A stretch of 6,376 nucleotides of DNA from Bacteroidota bacterium (GTDB lineage: Bacteria; Bacteroidota; Ignavibacteria; UBA10030; UBA6906), in the NCBI GenBank assembly GCA_003541875.1, contig DPLS01000298.1, positions 1-6,376 on the forward strand, written 5' to 3'. Shown in pieces: positions 5,285 to 6,376 of the stretch. The notes beneath the pieces are model-generated. The model searched no databases. It was not told the DNA's origin and saw nothing but the letters and a program-made list of their open reading frames with translations. Made by a program: the position numbers and the translations under genes. The stretch's first letter is position 1. Every line of letters begins with the position of its first letter.

Positions 5285-6376
5285 ATGCATCGCGTACAAT
5301 GGCGAGGTCTTCGCCTCTGTTTCATTGCACTCCTATCAACATCGGCCAACGCCCAGCAGGATTCGACTGGTGTCGCCGATTCGCTCCTCATACAAACATT
5401 GCAGCAACAGTTGTCACAGGTTGCCCCGCCGCCGGCCGCTCCGGTGGCACCGAGAAGCGCACCATCGACCAACCCCAACATGAGCGTGATCGGAGATTTC
5501 CGCATGTCCTACCAATCACCCGCGCACAGACATATCGATGCGGAGTTCCATGAAGCGGAGATTGCCGTGCAATCAGTTGTTGATCCGTATGCTCGTGCGG
5601 ACTTCTTTTTCTCCGTCGCTCGTGACCCGCTGACGGGAAAATTCGGCCTCGACCTGGAAGAGGGATACCTGACGAGTCTTGACTTGCCGGCCGCACTGCA
5701 ACTTAAAGCCGGAAAGTTCCGAAGTATGTTTGGCAAGATCAACAATATCCATCCTCACGCGCTGCCGTTTATTGATGTGCCGAACGTGTATGTTCACTAT
5801 CTCGGCGATGATGGATTGAATGACGAGGGCCTCTCGCTAAGCTGGCTTATTCCCAATCCGCTGGATTTCTATCAAGAACTGACAATCGAAGCAACAAGAG
5901 GGCCGGATGACAATCCGAATTTTGTGCGAAGCGAGGTTGATCGATATCTCTACCTTGGCCACCTGAAGAATTTTTGGGATCTGACAGACAATGCAACACT
6001 AGAACTGGGTCTAAGCGCTGCAAGCGGACAGAACGACTCGGCGTTTGCATCCGTGCTCGGCGGGATCGACCTTACGTACAAATGGAAACCACTACAATTC
6101 AACACGTATCAGTCACTTGTACTCCAGGCCGAGGCGATCTGGAGTAGCAAGCGGTTGACCGAAACAGAGACGGTGAAATCGTGGGGAATGTACGCTCTTG
6201 CCACGTATCAGATCGGGAAGAGGTGGTTCCTCACAGGACGATTTGATTACTCGAACCTACCGGACAATGCATCGTTCGTTGAGCGGGCATATTCTGGCGT
6301 ACTCGGTTGGTACGCCACAGAATTTCAGAAGATTGAGCTGGAGTACAAGGGAACAACGTCGAACGTTCTTCCAACG
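5285..6376 (+). CDS. Outer-membrane beta-barrel (porin-like) protein, N-terminal part, cut by window edge
   Basis: The frame from the ATG at 5285 stays open for 364 codons to the window end. Residues 1-23 form a signal peptide (HRVQWRGLR, hydrophobic core, STSANA) cleaved probably after A23, leaving QQDSTG. Next come a short Gln/Leu-rich, possibly helical or coiled-coil stretch (about 33-46), a Pro/Ala linker (47-61), and from about residue 65 (NPNMSVIGDF) alternating amphipathic segments with many aromatic residues, as in transmembrane beta-strands (VDPYARADFFFSV, LQLKAGKFRSMFG, WFLTGRFDYSNL). The pattern AEIAVQSVVDPYARAD, LEEGYLT, LQLKAGKFR, FGKINNIHPHALPF and GDDGLNDEG resembles a porin-like family usually annotated as hypothetical in Bacteroidota and relatives. 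No plug domain or TonB box is evident, so it is unlikely to be a TonB-dependent receptor. Transport across the outer membrane is inferred; the substrate is unknown. The His/Cys-rich neighbour suggests a metal, and the HPH motif at 156-158 is compatible but weak evidence. It is likely co-transcribed with that neighbour. Confidence 0.82.
   Translation, partial: MHRVQWRGLRLCFIALLSTSANAQQDSTGVADSLLIQTLQQQLSQVAPPPAAPVAPRSAPSTNPNMSVIGDFRMSYQSPAHRHIDAEFHEAEIAVQSVVDPYARADFFFSVARDPLTGKFGLDLEEGYLTSLDLPAALQLKAGKFRSMFGKINNIHPHALPFIDVPNVYVHYLGDDGLNDEGLSLSWLIPNPLDFYQELTIEATRGPDDNPNFVRSEVDRYLYLGHLKNFWDLTDNATLELGLSAASGQNDSAFASVLGGIDLTYKWKPLQFNTYQSLVLQAEAIWSSKRLTETETVKSWGMYALATYQIGKRWFLTGRFDYSNLPDNASFVERAYSGVLGWYATEFQKIELEYKGTTSNVLPT

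Noticed and set aside
5388..5745. Overlapping minus-strand open frames over the barrel gene
   Set aside because: They are antisense to a coding frame with a good signal peptide and ribosome binding site. Their translations are Arg/Ser/Pro-rich with no domain.

Overview
The window reads as ordinary chromosomal sequence of a free-living bacterium, most likely from the Bacteroidota/Chlorobi (FCB) assemblage, for example an Ignavibacteria- or Kapabacteria-like lineage. This placement is an inference. It rests on a secreted S46 dipeptidyl-peptidase (a family enriched in Bacteroidota and relatives), a signal-peptide-bearing outer-membrane barrel (so a diderm), and start-proximal promoters that resemble the Bacteroidota TTG / TAnnTTTG layout. 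Base composition is near 50% GC. I see no tRNA, rRNA, CRISPR array, insertion sequence or phage gene.

Layout. Minus strand, from the left edge: the N-terminal 204 codons of an AmmeMemoRadiSam-system radical SAM enzyme (1-614, cut by the window edge); a complete endonuclease IV (nfo, 693-1550); a terminator-like hairpin (1635-1663); a complete secreted S46 peptidase (1685-3853); and an HD-domain phosphohydrolase (4016-4789 or a shorter form). Plus strand: a 117-residue His/Cys-rich small protein (4853-5206), then the start of an outer-membrane beta-barrel protein (5285 to the right edge, open). The HD gene and the small-protein gene are divergent across about 63 bases. No gene-free stretch exceeds 300 bases.

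How the genes relate. The minus-strand genes look like independent housekeeping units rather than one operon: DNA repair, peptide catabolism, nucleotide-type hydrolysis and a radical SAM enzyme. A promoter-like motif precedes three of them. The plus-strand pair looks like a functional unit: a membrane-anchored or secreted protein full of potential metal ligands, followed 78 bases later by an outer-membrane barrel with its own strong ribosome binding site. My best guess is metal uptake or handling, but no sequence feature proves this. That pair is the part of the window least explained by well-described families.

Four gene starts share one spacing, TTG then 20 or 21 bases then TATATT or TATCTT. 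At two of them the box lies so close to the ATG that the transcript may be leaderless.
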